Shown: in pieces, positions 23,501-35,801 of the stretch
Numbering within the stretch: position 1 is the first letter of the stretch
How the letters are laid out: every line of letters starts with the position of its first letter
Assembly (NCBI GenBank): GCA_029717555.1
Contig: JAMDHS010000086.1
Span: 25,087 to 89,086 of the forward strand
Length of the DNA stretch: 64,000 bases
Direction: 5' to 3'
Source of the DNA: Peribolospora baueri
Taxonomy: Eukaryota; Basidiomycota; Peribolosporomycetes; Peribolosporales; Peribolosporaceae
The notes under the pieces: model-generated
Seen by the model: the letters and a program-made list of their open reading frames with translations, nothing else
Databases searched by the model: none
Told to the model about the DNA's origin: nothing
Made by a program: the position numbers and the translations under genes

Positions 23501-23699
23501 TCCGCTGACCCGTCGCTCACTTCCATGTCCGCCTCAAAAGCGAGTTTGACGTGCTCTGTGGAGCCAGAACAATGCAGGCCACGCCGTGTGAGCGGAGTCG
23601 AGCGGCCGCTTTAAGGACTTAAAACTCGCTTCATTATGGAACTTGAGGCGCACCGCTTGGTCGCAGAGCGCCCGCTATAGGCATGTAAGGGTCGTTCAT
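20530..23699 (-). CDS. Inositol polyphosphate 5-phosphatase
   Basis: Sixteen exons give 567 aa: 23699-23654, 23555-23521, 23356-23246, 23141-23060, 22981-22921, 22797-22745, 22663-22559, 22419-22353, 22248-22150, 22071-21954, 21885-21467, 21370-21262, 21170-21087, 21016-20991, 20914-20767, 20670-20530. The catalytic domain runs from about residue 187: VRIGTWNVNGR, LGWGGWTGNKGAVGVRF, VNSHLAAFHDQ, FWFGDLNYRMDL, RFPPTFKYD, KRRIPAWTDRIL, LGSDHKPVSASF. These are the family motifs for removing the 5-phosphate of PI(4,5)P2 or related inositides at membranes. The N-terminal 185 residues (MNDPYMPIAGALRPS..., DYYSVFIFRLRKNDP) resemble the N-terminal module of OCRL-like enzymes, but that is uncertain. 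No SAC or RhoGAP domain is present. The C-terminal exon is acidic and disordered. The first two exons are the least certain. Confidence 0.85.
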
Positions 23700-23955
23700 G
23701 TCGCTAAGATGGCATGGCAACGACGAAGCTTGGGTGGAGAGAAAGAGGTTGCACGCACATCTCGTGATCTTCGAAGGAGCTACCCCAATAACTGGATGTT
23801 CGGAAGTAGACGGAGATAGACGGCTGTAGCACCGTCCACAGGCTTTTGGTCATCTGCTTGAGCGACTGGGAAGAAGAGATCTGAGCAGGGTCAACTCACT
23901 CCACTCATCTACCCCCTTCCCTTACTCGCCCGGCTCGGGCGTGTCCATCACAGAA

Positions 23956-26241
23956 ATGCCGAGGGCATCCAGCTCTTCTTCATCCGGAACAAAGGGCCTT
24001 TCGCCCTTTGAAGCCAGGCTCTACGATGTTTGCCTCAACGCTCCTGGCTCGGTGAGTGTAGCTCGGACATTTATGATTGCGACCGCGGGCCGAGCGTCTG
24101 CCAGAGCCCTGCTAGACGAGAAGCCTTGGAGATGACTCGGCCTGACGCTTCCTTTGTCACGGCGTTGGTCACCGTTTTACAGCTTCTCATGCAGGAGGAT
24201 CTCTCTACACGTTTCGCAGACGTCGAGATTGCAGATCGGCTAGCTGCCGTCAACGGGTTGTTGCGCAAGGTGAGAGGCGGAACTGTATGATGTGTCACCG
24301 ATAGGGCTTCATCTGATCTCGAGCTTCTTGTTTGTGCCTTGGTCCGTGTCTTCTTCAGGGACTTCTTCGAGTGCTGCAAACCAAAGCGGGACCTCAATAC
24401 AAGGCGGTCGCCAAGACCGAAGCAAAGGCGTGAGTGTGCGGCGCCTTTCCTACAACTGGTTTCAGCGACTAACTTTCCTTTCTGACTACCCCGTGTCACA
24501 GGGCAAACGCTCTTGAGCGCGATGAGCAACTGCTTTACGAGCACATCCGGGAATCTGGGAATGAAGGTGAGTCCGTAACTAAAGTGGAGTTGACATGAGA
24601 TTACTCTTACCATCCGTGCCTCCCTCTCCTGACCTTCCACCCTGCTCCCTCCGCAGGCATTTGGACGCGAACTCTGAAGGTCCGGACAGGACTTCACCAG
24701 ACGCTCATTACTCGCTATCTCAAGTCGCTGGAGCAGAAGCAGATGATCAAAAGCGTCAAGTCCGTCAAGCATCCGACACGCAAGCTGTACATGCTCTACA
24801 ACCTTACACCTTCGACGGAACTGACCGGTGGACCTTGGTATACCGACAATGAACTGGATACAGAGTTCATCAGCTTTGTGTCCAAAGCTTGCTTGGCCTT
24901 TATCAGGGAGAGGGTGAGCCAGCTCGTACATTTACTTCGCTAATGGCTCCTCTGTTCACACCACGTGCATATCGCTTCCCATCATCCCAGTCCTTTCCCA
25001 AGGGCGGCTCTTCCGATGCTCTTTTCCCCACGTCACGCACGGCAAGCCTACCCACCATCGCACAAGTGCGCCAGTTCATCAAATCATCCGGCATCACGGA
25101 CGTCAACTTGGAGCCGGAACACATTGAAGCGCTCTTAGACGTACTCGTTTACGACGGGGAGCTGGAGAAGATTCCCATCATCCCTCGAGCTGCGGTCGGC
25201 AGAGCTGACGACGAGGAGTGGAAAGAGGGTTCCAGACCGGGCTGGGAGAGCGTGGATGAGTCCAGCAGCAGTAGGAGCAGGAGTGGCGGCAGCAGCGAGA
25301 GCGAGTCGGAGAGCGTGAGCGACAGTGAGAGCTCGACAGGAACACGAAGCAAGTCGAGTTCGGCCTCGGCGAGCGTGAGTGGAAGCGCTTCCGACTCGTC
25401 CGTTTCAGACTCGGCGTCCGACTCTGGTTCCGTATCTGGTTCGGTCAGCGGAAGCGAGAGCGGGAGCAAGAAGCGAAAGCGTTCGAGTTCCAAGTCGAGC
25501 AAGCGTCACCGGTCATCAAAGGACAAAAGGCACCGCTTACGAAGCCATTCCCGGTCTTCACACTCGTCAAGACATAGGCATAGGTCATCATCGTCGCGGC
25601 GCAGGAGGGAGAAGGAGCGGGAACGGAGGAGAAAGGAGCGGAAAGGGTCGTCGAAGAGGAAGAGCTCCCGGTCGTCCTCCAAGCCGTCCAGATCCAAGTC
25701 AAAGTCGAAGGACAAGCACAAGCACAAGGAGCGACGCGAGTCTTCCAAATCCAAGTCCCGAAGGCTGGATAGGACGCCGTCTCCTCTACCGGTGGAGACG
25801 ATGGCCGACGGAACGACGCTGGAATCCTCCGGTATGCCGTTCGTCTACCGCGCCATCCGTCCTGAGCGCATTCCCCTGGGCTGGACTCAGGCTCCGTGCG
25901 GGCAGTGTCCGATCTTCGACTTTTGCGCCACGGGCGGGCCTGTGAATCCTGGCAACTGCCGGTACTACGACGATTGGCTGGAGCTCAACGTGAAAGTCAA
26001 GGTGCCGGGGAAGAGTAGGCGAGGAGCGGGGGTGGGGAAGGGTGAAGGAGCAGAAGCGGAGGAAGGGGCGAATGGGATAGGGAAGGCTAGTGTGGAGGTC
26101 GAGCTGGAAGAGCCGGAAGTGGAAAGGGAAGAGGATGGGATGGATGAAGACTTGCATGGGGAGGTGGTGGTGGAAGATGCCGAGAACGGGTGGGAGGAGG
26201 CAGACGACTATGCTATGGCGGACCAATCGGGCGAGTGGTAG
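23956..26241 (+). CDS. RPC34: DNA-directed RNA polymerase III subunit RPC6 (RPC34) with SR-rich insert
   Basis: Six exons: 23956-24051, 24132-24269, 24359-24429, 24502-24566, 24657-24913, 24991-26241, giving 625 aa, about twice the usual 315. RPC6 is part of the Pol III heterotrimer that contacts TFIIIB and helps open the promoter. Tandem winged helices are visible: FADVEIADRLAAVNGLLRK, LLRVLQTKAGPQYKAVAK, YEHIRESGNEGIWTRTLKVR, TRYLKSLEQKQMIKSVKSV, then PTRKLYMLYNLTPS and GGPWYTDNELD. A third winged helix follows (TIAQVRQFIKSSGITDVNL). Residues about 297-475 are an unusual Ser/acidic then Ser/Arg/Lys-rich block. The conserved C-terminus returns with GWTQAPCGQCPIFDFCATGG and PGNCRYYDDWLEL, holding the four cysteines that bind the Fe-S cluster in this family. 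An acidic tail ends the protein. The gene is convergent with TRM11. Confidence 0.93.
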
Positions 26242-26517
26242 TTCAGCAGTGGAAGCATCTCGCATCTCTGCCTCACGATTCGACCCTTCAGCATCCGGAC
26301 CGTCGCGCATACTTGGACTTCTTTATCCACCCATTCTGTCAATCTGTCCATCCACCTATCCATCCATTCATGCTTCCATGGCTAGCACCCTTATTTCCCC
26401 GCACTCAGTAGACTCGCGCTCACAATGTATTCTATACCTCTCCGCGTGAGCGGGATCATCATTGCACTTCACTCCGCCAAAATCCGCGCCGAGGTGGCGG
26501 CAAAGCAGAGGACGTTC

Positions 26518-29412
26518 TCAGGCACTCGCACCCTCAGCCGCGGAAGCCACAGAAGCAGGGGCAACAGAGTCCGAACGCCTCGTGCCATTGCTACTTGTGT
26601 CATCTGGTTTTCTAGAGGGTGCGAAGTACTGTGAGAAAGTGTTTTGCGATACGAAAGTGGGGAGGGGGCGCATGTCACCGTCATCAGCAAGCGAAAATGT
26701 GTAAGAGTAAATCGGCGAGGGTCGAATTAGAGCGAACGGCCTGTCGTGCCGGAAGTCGACCAGAATCCGAGGGGACTCACTCTCGTTCGAAATTCGCCGG
26801 GAAGGTCGGCGTCGCCAGGTAAGGGTACGGATGGCGGCAGGCAGTTTATCTGCGACCAGGTGTGGACTGTCTTTTCCATGGTAATGAGCTGTCGAGAATC
26901 GGAGGAAAAAGGAAAGGAAGAGCAGAAAAAAATGGAGAGGGGATGTATCGATAATCAGTCTATGAGAATCGCGCCGGCAGGAGCTTATCAAGCTACACTT
27001 ACCCTTCGACCCCACTTTCCGAAATCCTGCAAGCTCTGGTTAACGATCCTCAGTCCGTCCTTCACGGGAGCTTCAAAAACTTCATTGTCTTCAGAGATGG
27101 TGGGCAGCCAGAAAACCAGTCTGCCTCCTGGGCGGAGAAGATAGAGGGCGTAGTCGAGGAGATCGGGGATGAGCTGGGAGAGGTGGTAAGGTCGTGTTGG
27201 AGGTACGTAGTCTTGTTTCCTGTGTGAAGAAAGAGAGGTAACGCGAGGATGCTGCTTGAATGTTTTCTTCATAGCTGAAAGTTTCGAATGATTGCGAGAA
27301 TGACAAGGAAAGAAACTCACACGTGTGCAAGGGTACCGTCATCAAGTACGACTGCTTCTTCCCGGTGCTTGCTGGGGTCCTTCTTGCCTAATCGCTTTGC
27401 GCCTGCTCGCACTCCGTACGGAGCTGAGGAAGGAATGACGATCCTGTGAACATCATAATCGGATGACCGGGACGACGACCAAGCGCAGTGGTCTACGGTA
27501 CTGACGATCGGTGACGATAGCATCGACGAAGCCGCCCGTTCGCCAGGGGTGGTGCGTCACGTCGAAGACGAGACAATTGAGGATACGGGCAGTAAGACCA
27601 TACTGTCGCGCTGAAGCTCGAATTCCCGAGTCTTTCCCGCCTGGACGCCGTCAAGTGAATGTGAGCACGTCAGGACCAATGACACGTGAACTCGTCAGAT
27701 CCCTTTTCGTTCGGAATCGACTTGTGATCATAGATCAACGATATGAGAGGAGTGATTCCCGTACTCACCATCTTTCCCGCGCATCGTCCGGCCGTCGATG
27801 TCACTGCCGAAGACCATTGCGCCCGTCTTTGCACACGCGTACAGCATACTGCCGGTGCCCGCAAAGGGGTCGTAAATCAACTTCCCCGGCCCGGCCTAGC
27901 AAGATCGAAATATCGAATCGGCGTGCGAGTTAGCCCGTTGAACCTTCAACCCAGCCAAACAAATCTCACGACAAGACCGCGACCACTTTCATGTCGGTAC
28001 AAAGTCTGAGCCGTCATGCTCAGCCCGTGGATATTTACCAGAGCTTGATTGGCCATGAGGAGAGAAAGTTCGGCGTCCATGCTAGTGTTGCCAATATATG
28101 CTCGCTTCTTCAGGTTGAAATCCTCAACGAGGTATCGAGCGGAGTCACAGATCTAAACGAAGAGAGAACGCAGAGAGGAGTGAGAATGCCGTAAATAAGC
28201 TCGTCTGGGGCGCCAAGGCCTCACCAGGCTTGGTCAACCTTATCGCGTGACACTTGGATCGATCTGACACTCACCTTGCGGCCCAACCATATCCTTCGAA
28301 ACCGTGGACTGCTCTCGCCGTCGTCGTTCAGATCCATCGACGGACCTTCCGGAACGATCGCATTGGCCAAAGCCTTGGACTTCCCCTTGAGATCCACATT
28401 CCTAGTAGGCTCGACTGCCTCCTTGACTGAAGAGCAGTTCTGCTCCTCTCGCGCATCCAACTCAGGCCCTGCACTCGCCCGTGCCGCCTCCATCTCAGCA
28501 CGCATAGCCTGTAATCCCGACCATTTGTACTCCTCGAACACGCCCCACTCCACATCCGGCAGGCTGGCACTCTCAGCCTCCTGCTGCCTCTTCTTGTTCC
28601 TTCCAGTGTTCGAGGAGGGAGCAGAAGGTCCAAGGACGACGGGGCCTTCGAAGGCCATATAGGAGAACGAGTCGATGACCTGAACTATGCGCGGTTTTGG
28701 GATTGTGTGGTTGTAGGCCGAGATGGTGGCGCGCCAGGAGTTCTGCGGAGGTTGGTAGCGAGCCTAGATCGGAGAAGAGTGTGAGCTTGCCGGGAAGGGC
28801 ACAGCTTCGAACTAAGGCGCAGGGGTCGCGCAGAGATCTTGGAGCTCGTCCTGGGCAATGGAGTGCCCAGAAATAGAAGCGATGACTAGCCCAACTCACC
28901 CAATTGGAAGATGCCGCCTTGTTGAGCTCGTGTACCTCTGCGTATGAGCGCCCGTCGGCCCAGTACTCCCAGACCGACCTGATCAATATACCTCGGCTCC
29001 CGAGCTTTCTCGCCTCTTCATCTCCTCGAAGCCAAACTACCATGAAAGGACGCTGTAGAGGAAAAGACAGCCGATCAGACAGCCGGAAAAGCAGGAAGGG
29101 GCTGCTCTGACGCAAGTACGACCGTATGACTCTGTAGCTATTACACACCGTGACATCCGGCTCGCCTTGCCATCGCACCTCAATGCCATGGTATGCTGCC
29201 AAGGCCTGGAGCTCGGGTATCCGAAATTCTTCGTGGGCTGTCGATCCATAATCGTACTGGATCAACCGGCGCCCGACTCGGAACTCAGAAAGTCGAAGAG
29301 ATCTGCCGGGCGAAAGGTTGACGTACTCACCCTGAGCGAAGACGAGAAAATATCGCTTCCACCCTTCCTCTTCGAGGGGAGGCATTTGCTCTGAGTAGTT
29401 CACGGATGACAT
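26518..29412 (-). CDS. TRM11: tRNA (guanine(10)-N2)-methyltransferase catalytic subunit
   Basis: Eleven exons: 29412-29331, 29237-29149, 29052-28900, 28763-28275, 28152-28039, 27895-27769, 27640-27506, 27423-27321, 27219-27003, 26888-26781, 26628-26518, giving 575 aa. An in-frame ATG at 29385 (MPPLEEEGWKRYFLVFAQ) is the alternative start. Trm11, with Trm112, methylates G10 of tRNAs in the cytoplasm. The N-terminal domain shows HEEFRIPELQALAAYHGIEV. The Rossmann methyltransferase shows LKKRAYIGNTSMDAELSLLM, GKLIYDPFAGTGSMLYACA (SAM loop) and GSDIDGRTMRGKD. The catalytic DPPYGVRAG motif is assembled only across an intron, which supports that splice. Later strands are PGGRLVFWLPT and LRIVNQSLQDFGKW. 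A linker with Ala/Lys-rich insertions near residues 150-250 lengthens it relative to yeast. Confidence 0.93.
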
Positions 29413-29777
29413 CAATCGGCTCCCTGACCTTCGGTTTCAGGAAGCGGCTCGACCCTTCCCTTTTCCTTCTCGCGTGAGCAGGTCGACGTCGATCTTCCAC
29501 TTGGACTTGGCGACACCTGATCCCTAGATGACTGCGGCAAGGCCTTCTCACGGGCTGAAGCATCCGGCCTAGGCTAGCTCCACCGAAGAAGACCGACCTC
29601 GAGACGACCACGACGGCCAGGCGGAGAGACTAGCGACGACGACGACGAGAGACGACAGGAACAACAACAGCAGCAGCAAACAACAACCACTCACGGTCTT
29701 TACTCCTCACGAACGCCCCACACGCCTTCCTCCTTTATCACTCTGCCTCCCTCTTCATCCCGTTCCATTCCGCCAAG
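29413..29777. promoter_or_regulatory. Bidirectional promoter between TRM11 and ARF6
   Basis: 365 bp separate divergent start codons. The ARF6-proximal half is rich in ACGACGACG and CAGCAGCAA repeats followed by a CT-rich tract (29700-29770) that resembles a fungal pyrimidine-rich transcription start region. Inferred from position and composition. Confidence 0.5.
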
Positions 29778-31083
<1,306 letters not shown>

Positions 31084-32143
31084 GTGGCGCAAGGCAGCAT
31101 TGTCGTTGGACCTTTATGCTCTACCCCTCATCGCCAGACCTAGCCTCCCCCGCCGACTTTCCTCTTCTCTGCCGTACGCCCCTCTCCCTAGTGCTTCCGG
31201 TCTCCCTCGCCATGCTGTCTCGTCGTGAGGCATCCTAGGCAACGTCGATATCCTGCTGGCGCAGCTTTCTTGCCCAACGAGCTTGGCTTGTCGCCGTCCC
31301 CGCTCCTTCTCCTGTCTCTCTTTCCCTCCTTTCCTGTCTCCCTTCTATTCTGCTCGCACGCCTTTCCCGTCCGCTAACCCGTGGTCATGACGCGACACCC
31401 CTCTTGTCCTTCCAATGGCGACAAACTGCGCCCGATCGTATACCACCTCTCTCGTCTTTCCTTATTTTTTCTGCTTTCATTCTTATCCGTCCTTCCCTCT
31501 CGAGGCTCATTTTCTTCCTTCACTGTCATTTACTTAATTTCCCTTCCCTTAACCTCCGACAAGCCCGTTCTACTGCCCACCTACTTCACTCGATTCCGCG
31601 TGAAACCCCTCGCCGTACCCGTGTCATTTTCGCACGTTCGGTCATTCCACCCCTGTCTCCCACGGGGCGGCGGTCCTGTCCTCACCGCGCCCCCTTCTCC
31701 CACCCGCGCCGAGCATTTCCATCTCGTCTTCCACTTTGGTGTCCATATTTTCCTGCCCCATCTCTTTCTTTCATCATCAACCGATCTATCGACGTGCTGG
31801 TATGTGTGAGAGAGAGAGACAGAGATTCCATCCATTTTGGTTCCGCTCTTCAGCACTCAGGACCCAAACAGTCGAGGCTCATTTCCTCTCCCAAGAGCGG
31901 CCAAGCAGTCAAACAAAAAAACCAACGAACGGGGAAAAAGCGGTCCATGATACCTCATTAACTATGGGCCACCGAAGGTATTTCGTGGACGATGCGATGC
32001 GGCATCGGGAGGGACCAATGGAGGAGAGCGGCATTGTACAGCATCGCTTCACGATATAGTCGGATGAGGACACGATATAGGCCGATGGTAGAATGCAAAA
32101 GGGATGAGGGAGGACGGGAGAGGAAGGGACCCTGCATCGTCGT
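31084..32143. other. Intergenic, no gene seen
   Basis: About 1.06 kb between convergent ARF6 and the SOD-like gene. It is C/T-rich on the plus strand (31130-31780), which creates long but featureless open frames. Probably 3' untranslated sequence and spacer. Confidence 0.5.
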
Positions 32144-33262
32144 TCAGTACTTCTTCGGCTTCTCGCTAGGGAGGGCGACGGCGGTGGGGTGGCCGGCGAT
32201 GGTCGTCGTCCTCGTCACGGTGGTGAGCTTGACGTTTACAGCCTTGGAGAGGGGATAAGCGGGAATGGGTACGGTGACGTTCTTCTGCTCGAGAACGCGC
32301 GGCGAGGGCAACGGGTAGGGCAGGGGGGGGACGGGCGTGCCGACGCCGACAAAGTTGGCCGCCTTGATCTCTTCGGCCGTCCTTGGAGGAGGCACGAACC
32401 ACGAGTTCCTGTACGTCGGATTGCCCATCCTGTCTGCCGTGCCATCCAGGTAACTGGTGATATTGCCGCACGCGATCCGCTTCCGGTGCGAAGATCACAG
32501 GGTGAGTCGTCGTGGGTCGTGAGAAGAGACCAATGGAGAGAGAGACATCGCAAGCGTCAGCCACCTCGGATCCTCACGCGTCGCCTACCACGCCTGATAG
32601 TCAAGTCACACGAGACTCTCACCGTCTTGTCGGCGTAATGGATCGTGATCGACCGGCCGAGGAGGGACGCCGAAGGGGGGAACCAGCGAAGGTACTCGTC
32701 CGTGACAGTGAATGGCTTGATCGAACCCGACCTGGTGCCTTTAAGCTTTCCATGCTTGCCTGACAAGTCACCCTCCTGGCAGAACTCCGGCAGCTCCGGA
32801 TTACACGCCAGCATCTCGCCCACCTTGAGCGGATCGAGATGGGCGAGCGTGCTCGTGCAGGCTGTGTCGCCAGGAGCGACGGGAACGGTGTGAATGTGCC
32901 AGAGGTACTGGGCTGTTGTGGAGAGCGAATGCGCAGGAGGACCCAGAGGGGCAGGGGTGGGACGTCAGGGACACCACCGAACCTGTCAGAGAAGGAGAAA
33001 GATATTTGCTCTGCTCACAACTCTTGGCGAGGGTCAGACCCGAGTCGACCTTGACCGTGATCTCCGTCGGACTGCCGTCCTCCCTTCCAGAGAAAGATAT
33101 AAAGGCCTTAACGTTGTCAACGCCAGTGATCTCGGCGCTTGCGAAGAGCTTCTGACCGGCGAACGGCAGCTTTCCGTCTCGGCTCCACCCCAAGCGGCGA
33201 TCGGGGACGGCCATGGTGGCCGAGACGAGGAGTAGAGGAAAGAGAGAAGCGATGAGGTGCAT
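32144..33262 (-). CDS. Secreted Cu-only superoxide dismutase-like protein
   Basis: Three exons, 33262-33019, 32912-32623, 32479-32144, give 289 aa. A signal peptide is evident: MHLIASLFPLLLVSATMAVP. The mature part matches the extracellular SOD-like domain of fungi: FASAEITGVDNVKAFISFSG, QYLWHIHTVPVAPGDTAC, STLAHLDPLKVGE, CQEGDLSGKHGKLKG, and GRSITIHYADKTRIACGNI. Histidines in the HIH, KH and IHY contexts fit copper ligands. The segment before GDLSGKHG lacks the zinc loop of classical Cu/Zn SODs, which suggests a Cu-only enzyme. The C-terminal 90 residues are Pro-rich, without a clear GPI signal. Expected role: disposal of superoxide at the cell surface. Activity is not proven by sequence. 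Confidence 0.8.
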
Positions 33263-34394
33263 TTTTTTGTTGAGGTGGAGGTAAGTAGTTGGAAGACGAG
33301 AAGAAACTTCGAACATGAAGGTGAGAGCATGTCCTCTTTTGTACCGTCCAGAAGGCGGCCCACCATGTTTCTGTCTCCCGTTGGGGGGATATGGGATCGA
33401 AAGCGTGCTCGACAGCACCTCGATCGTGAAAGGAAGGGGTGGCTGTCCGCTCATCGACGTCTGTGCCGAATCCGTTCGCGCAGGACGCTATCCACACCAC
33501 CGACTCAGCCCCACACATCGTCGGCCCACATGGTCATGAGCCAAGCCAGCTTGCAATACGGTAGCACGAGCACGAGCATGGGCGGGCGCCGGATGTCATA
33601 ACGTGGTCTTGATCAGATCATAGAGATATGACCAGATGGGCCTCCGAAAATACGACGGCAAGCGCTGATGCTAGAAGAGGTGGTGGTGCAAAATGAAATG
33701 GATTTGTCGTCCGGTTCACAGCCATGACCGCATGTTGCATAAACACGAGAAGCGATTCGTCGCTCGAGGTGTGTAAGAGGTGGATTTAGAGCTTGAGTGA
33801 GATAGATTCCACACGATGCGCGTGTTCGACGAGATAGCCGGACGCGGGGCCGGGCGATATGGCGATGGAGGCCCGCCAGCTGAGGTAAGCCAGAGGCCTT
33901 TTCGCTCACCGCCCATCGGTCCAAAGCCGACTTGGTCCGTGCGAAAGCGGCGACGACTGATTCACTCCAGCTCGTTCGCCGAGCGGACGAACAAAACCCG
34001 AAGCATCTGCCGCAGACGGGCGTACCTATGTCGGTCTGTGCGCAACGGAAGCGTCCACGTATTGCACGGGAGAGGCGTGACGAGGGACGAGCACCGCCCC
34101 CGTCCAATACACTTGCCAAAGGCATAGGAAGTTATGAGCGCCGACGACGGTCACGATCGCAACCACAATGCGTATATGTATTACCACGGCCATGCAGAGT
34201 CACGTGCATGCACTGCTTGTAACCCTAATCTGGAAGGCGACGCGCCCGAACGCGAAACGCGCCTCCGGTCATTTACCTTCACCTCGCCGGCGGTGAGTGG
34301 CAGGCACTCTCAGCGTCAGGAACTCAAGTCGGGACTCCCTGTTGGTTGGACGAACGAGGGCGAGTGTTCTTTTGCACCCATTCATACCATCCAC
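33263..34394. other. Divergent intergenic region between SOD-like gene and DUO1
   Basis: About 1.1 kb. An ATG at 34134 is in frame with DUO1, but the added residues have no recognisable conservation, so the later ATG is preferred. No other gene is visible. Confidence 0.5.
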
Positions 34395-35533
34395 ATGGAC
34401 GGACCAGCAGCAACGACAGGGTTCGGGTCCAGCACAGGACCGGGGGCGGGACCAGGAGCTTCGACGTCAAGCGGCCCCGGTGCTGGCTCCAGCGTGAGCT
34501 CGAACCCAGGCGCGCCAGCATCGGAGAGCGAAGAGACGATAGCCAGGCAAGCGCAACAACTTCGCAGAATGAACGCAGTTTTCGAGACGTACGAGACGAT
34601 GTTGAGGAGTGCAGCTGGTCAGATTGACGTGAGTCTTTGGCGGGGTCGACCGGTCGACCGCCGGTCTGTCGCTCCATCGGACGAGTTTGCTTCTCTGGTC
34701 GATTCCCATCTTTCCTCCGTCCGCCTTCGCGCTCACTTGTCCGCCTTCCTCTTCTCCTGCCTTGCCTTGGCATTCCTCCCACGTTCCCACTCGCCCTGTC
34801 CCTCTTCCCCTCACCGCAGCTCTTTTCCCGACGAGTACAAGACACGAATGCTCTCTTGGACGTGTACGTCTCCCTTCTCCGACAGACGGACAGGACGCAG
34901 CTGTTGCTGCTCGATCCGCAGTGGAAGGGCTTCACTGAGGTAGCTTGTCATCTCGCCTCCGTGTCCTGTAGCCTATTAGATCGCGCTTTGACCTGACCTT
35001 CTATCTGACGGCTTTCTGACATACTCGTCCCTCGTCTCCTCTCTCGTGCCCATATTTCTCTTTTCTCTCTTTTCCCCATCTATAGGACACGAGTCTCCTT
35101 GCGCTGGAGGAAGAGCTTCGCCAACGAGAAGAGGCAGAACGAGCACGCGTGGAAGCTGAACGACGGGCAGCGGCAGAGGCGGCGGCAGCAGAGGCTGCAG
35201 AGGCGGAGAGGCGGCGGAAGGAAAAAGAGCGGACTGTGAAGGAGAGGCCGGCTGCGAGCGGTGTGAGAGGGGCTGGACGGGGTACCAGGGCCCGGGGCAG
35301 AGGGACGACGTCCGGGAGGGGCGCGCCGGTGGTCAGAGGTACGAGAGTCATGCCAGGCGTGGGAGGCGGCGCTTCGAGGGGACGAGGAAGTAAGTCCAAG
35401 CTTGTCGTTTTTCTCTCTGTGCCTTCTCCGTTGACCCACCCGTCTCATCTTTCGGCCCGGTCCAGCATCTCGTCTCCCCGTCGCACAGCAGCGCACCAGT
35501 GGATCTCGTGAGACAGGTCGTTCGTCCCGATAA
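34395..35533 (+). CDS. DUO1: DASH complex subunit DUO1
   Basis: Four exons: 34395-34628, 34820-34939, 35086-35389, 35466-35533, giving 241 aa. The DASH/Dam1 complex rings kinetochore microtubules in fungi. After a Gly/Ser/Ala-rich start (MDGPAATTGFGSSTG) comes the DUO1 core: ARQAQQLRRMNAVFETYETM, LRSAAGQID, LFSRRVQDTNALLDVYVSLL, QTDRTQLLLLDPQWKGFTED. A long acidic and basic coiled coil follows (EEELRQREEAERARVEAERR, then Ala/Glu-rich). The C-terminus is rich in RG repeats (GRGTRARGRGTTSGRG), which could bind nucleic acid or be methylated. All introns fall at consensus junctions and the frame closes at TAA 35531-35533. It is convergent with the ataxin-3 gene, 268 bp away. Confidence 0.9.
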
Positions 35534-35801
35534 GCGTACACTTTGGTTTACTGCATACCCATCGCTTCCCACGCGCGTACTAGAAGAGGAGTAATGGACC
35601 GTCGGCATTCACCACACTGAATCAGTCCGGTTCGACGATGGGCCGACGCCACAAGCGCTACGTTGATATCACGTACTATACTCGCCAGCGGTCAGGTGGC
35701 ATCTAAGGGTGAAGGAAAGACCCGCTGGACGGGTCATACAATAAACGTGCAGACGAGCCAAGTCGAAAGCGTCCCGATGCGAGATGCGCCTCTGTTGATG
35801 T

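Noticed and set aside
23242-23526. Frame beginning MEVSDGSAES as the 5-phosphatase N-terminus
   Set aside because: It cannot be spliced in phase to the next conserved exon. The donor GTGAGC directly after ATG GAA at 23521 gives a frame-consistent model starting at 23699.
31404-31961. Plus-strand frame of 185 codons downstream of ARF6
   Set aside because: The C/T-rich tract yields Ser/Pro/Phe-rich translation without family motifs; it is more likely untranslated sequence.
34134-34394. Upstream in-frame start for DUO1
   Set aside because: The additional residues are not like any DUO1 N-terminus, and the ATG at 34395 gives a normal-sized protein.
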